A stretch of 64,000 bases of DNA from Paenibacillus tianjinensis (lineage in GTDB: Bacteria > Bacillota > Bacilli > Paenibacillales > Paenibacillaceae), in NCBI RefSeq assembly GCF_017086365.1, contig NZ_CP070969.1, forward strand, positions 4,278,001 to 4,342,000, read 5' to 3'. Positions 63,869 to 64,000 of the stretch are shown here, one piece after another (position 1 is the stretch's first letter; the number at the start of each line of letters is the position of its first letter). The translations under genes were made by a program, and so were the position numbers. The notes under the pieces were generated by a model. It did not search any database. It saw only the letters and a list, made by a program, of their open reading frames with translations, and was not told the DNA's origin.

Positions 63869-64000
63869 ATGCGTGTCTTACAAAACGACGGCTCCTCCCT
63901 GGATATTAGGGAAGAAGATATATTGTATTTCTCAAGTTTTAAGAATGCAATATTCGTCCATACGAAAGAAGGCGAGTTTGTTCTCCCCACTACTCTTTCC
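63869..64000 (+). CDS. LytTR-domain regulator (3' end outside window)
   Basis: The first 44 residues from the ATG at 63869, which follows AAGGATGGGG. The text SLDIREEDILYFSSFKNAIF, then VHTKEGEFVLPTTLS, is a LytTR DNA-binding domain, the output domain of AgrA. The protein begins directly with this domain; no receiver domain precedes it, so it cannot be phosphorylated in the classical way. The remainder lies beyond the window. Confidence 0.75.
   Translation, partial: MRVLQNDGSSLDIREEDILYFSSFKNAIFVHTKEGEFVLPTTLS

Noticed and set aside
1..64000. CRISPR arrays, tRNA and rRNA genes, complete insertion sequences
   Set aside because: I looked for regular short repeats with spacers, tRNA T-loop text and transposase genes with terminal repeats; none was convincing. 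The tandem repeats seen are protein-coding or intergenic.

Overview
The right 24 kb (about 39.77-64.0 kb) is a GC-rich Bacillota chromosome, most likely Paenibacillus or a close relative. Grounds: the fur - yqzK - xerD - drm - purine nucleoside phosphorylase order, spoIIM (a spore former), an EndoQ-type PHP nuclease, a divergent mciZ-like mini-gene beside nudF, a Prli42-like mini-gene, and a DUF2627 gene next to a branched-chain keto-acid dehydrogenase (bkd) operon. The left 39.7 kb is AT-rich and is the right part of a large prophage. Its order (structural genes, a tyrosine-recombinase-like gene among them, small genes, then a giant tape-measure protein with a lytic transglycosylase domain) resembles the late region of SPbeta-like phages. 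That comparison rests on recalled gene order, not on an alignment.

Layout. 0-4.2 kb: end of a NUMOD1 homing endonuclease, a GT32-like glycosyltransferase, small virion-type genes, a recombinase-like protein with an altered HxxR box. 4.2-15.5 kb: tape measure and a 1.49-kresidue tail protein with a tandem 200-residue repeat. 15.5-17.4 kb: an inserted moron block (a secreted stalk-domain protein, then a PemK/MazF-like toxin with a small acidic partner). 17.4-33.8 kb: PAAR-like tip, distal tail protein, fibre genes, a free-standing HNH endonuclease, a fibre gene split by a group I intron, and five consecutive genes with seven F5/8C (discoidin/CBM32) domains, ending in a DNRLRE fibre protein. 33.8-35.8 kb: lysis cassette (holin, M15 endopeptidase, second membrane protein). 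36-38 kb: two winged-helix proteins, the second fused to a NucS/DUF91-like nuclease domain. 38.07-39.37 kb: a complete AT-rich pyrimidine-nucleoside phosphorylase gene (pdp) on the minus strand.

The prophage sits inside the chromosomal pdp, the last visible gene of the drm-PNP-PNP-pdp nucleoside operon. The first ~91 codons of host pdp remain, fused in frame to ~129 phage codons containing an HTH-like segment. Right where this chimeric frame stops, the phage supplies a full-length pdp with its own ribosome binding site, in the same direction. Lysogeny therefore breaks the host gene while putting a replacement in the same operon position.

Beyond the nucleoside operon, the chromosome carries fur, spoIIM, EndoQ, nudF, an M20 peptidase, lipB plus bkd (lipoylation enzyme next to a lipoylated complex), a heterodimeric ABC exporter with one degenerate ATP site, thymidine kinase, a DinB protein, and at the right edge an agr-like cassette. 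That cassette has a sensor-like membrane protein without a kinase domain, AgrB, a cysteine-free AgrD-like peptide, and a LytTR protein that opens directly with its DNA-binding domain.
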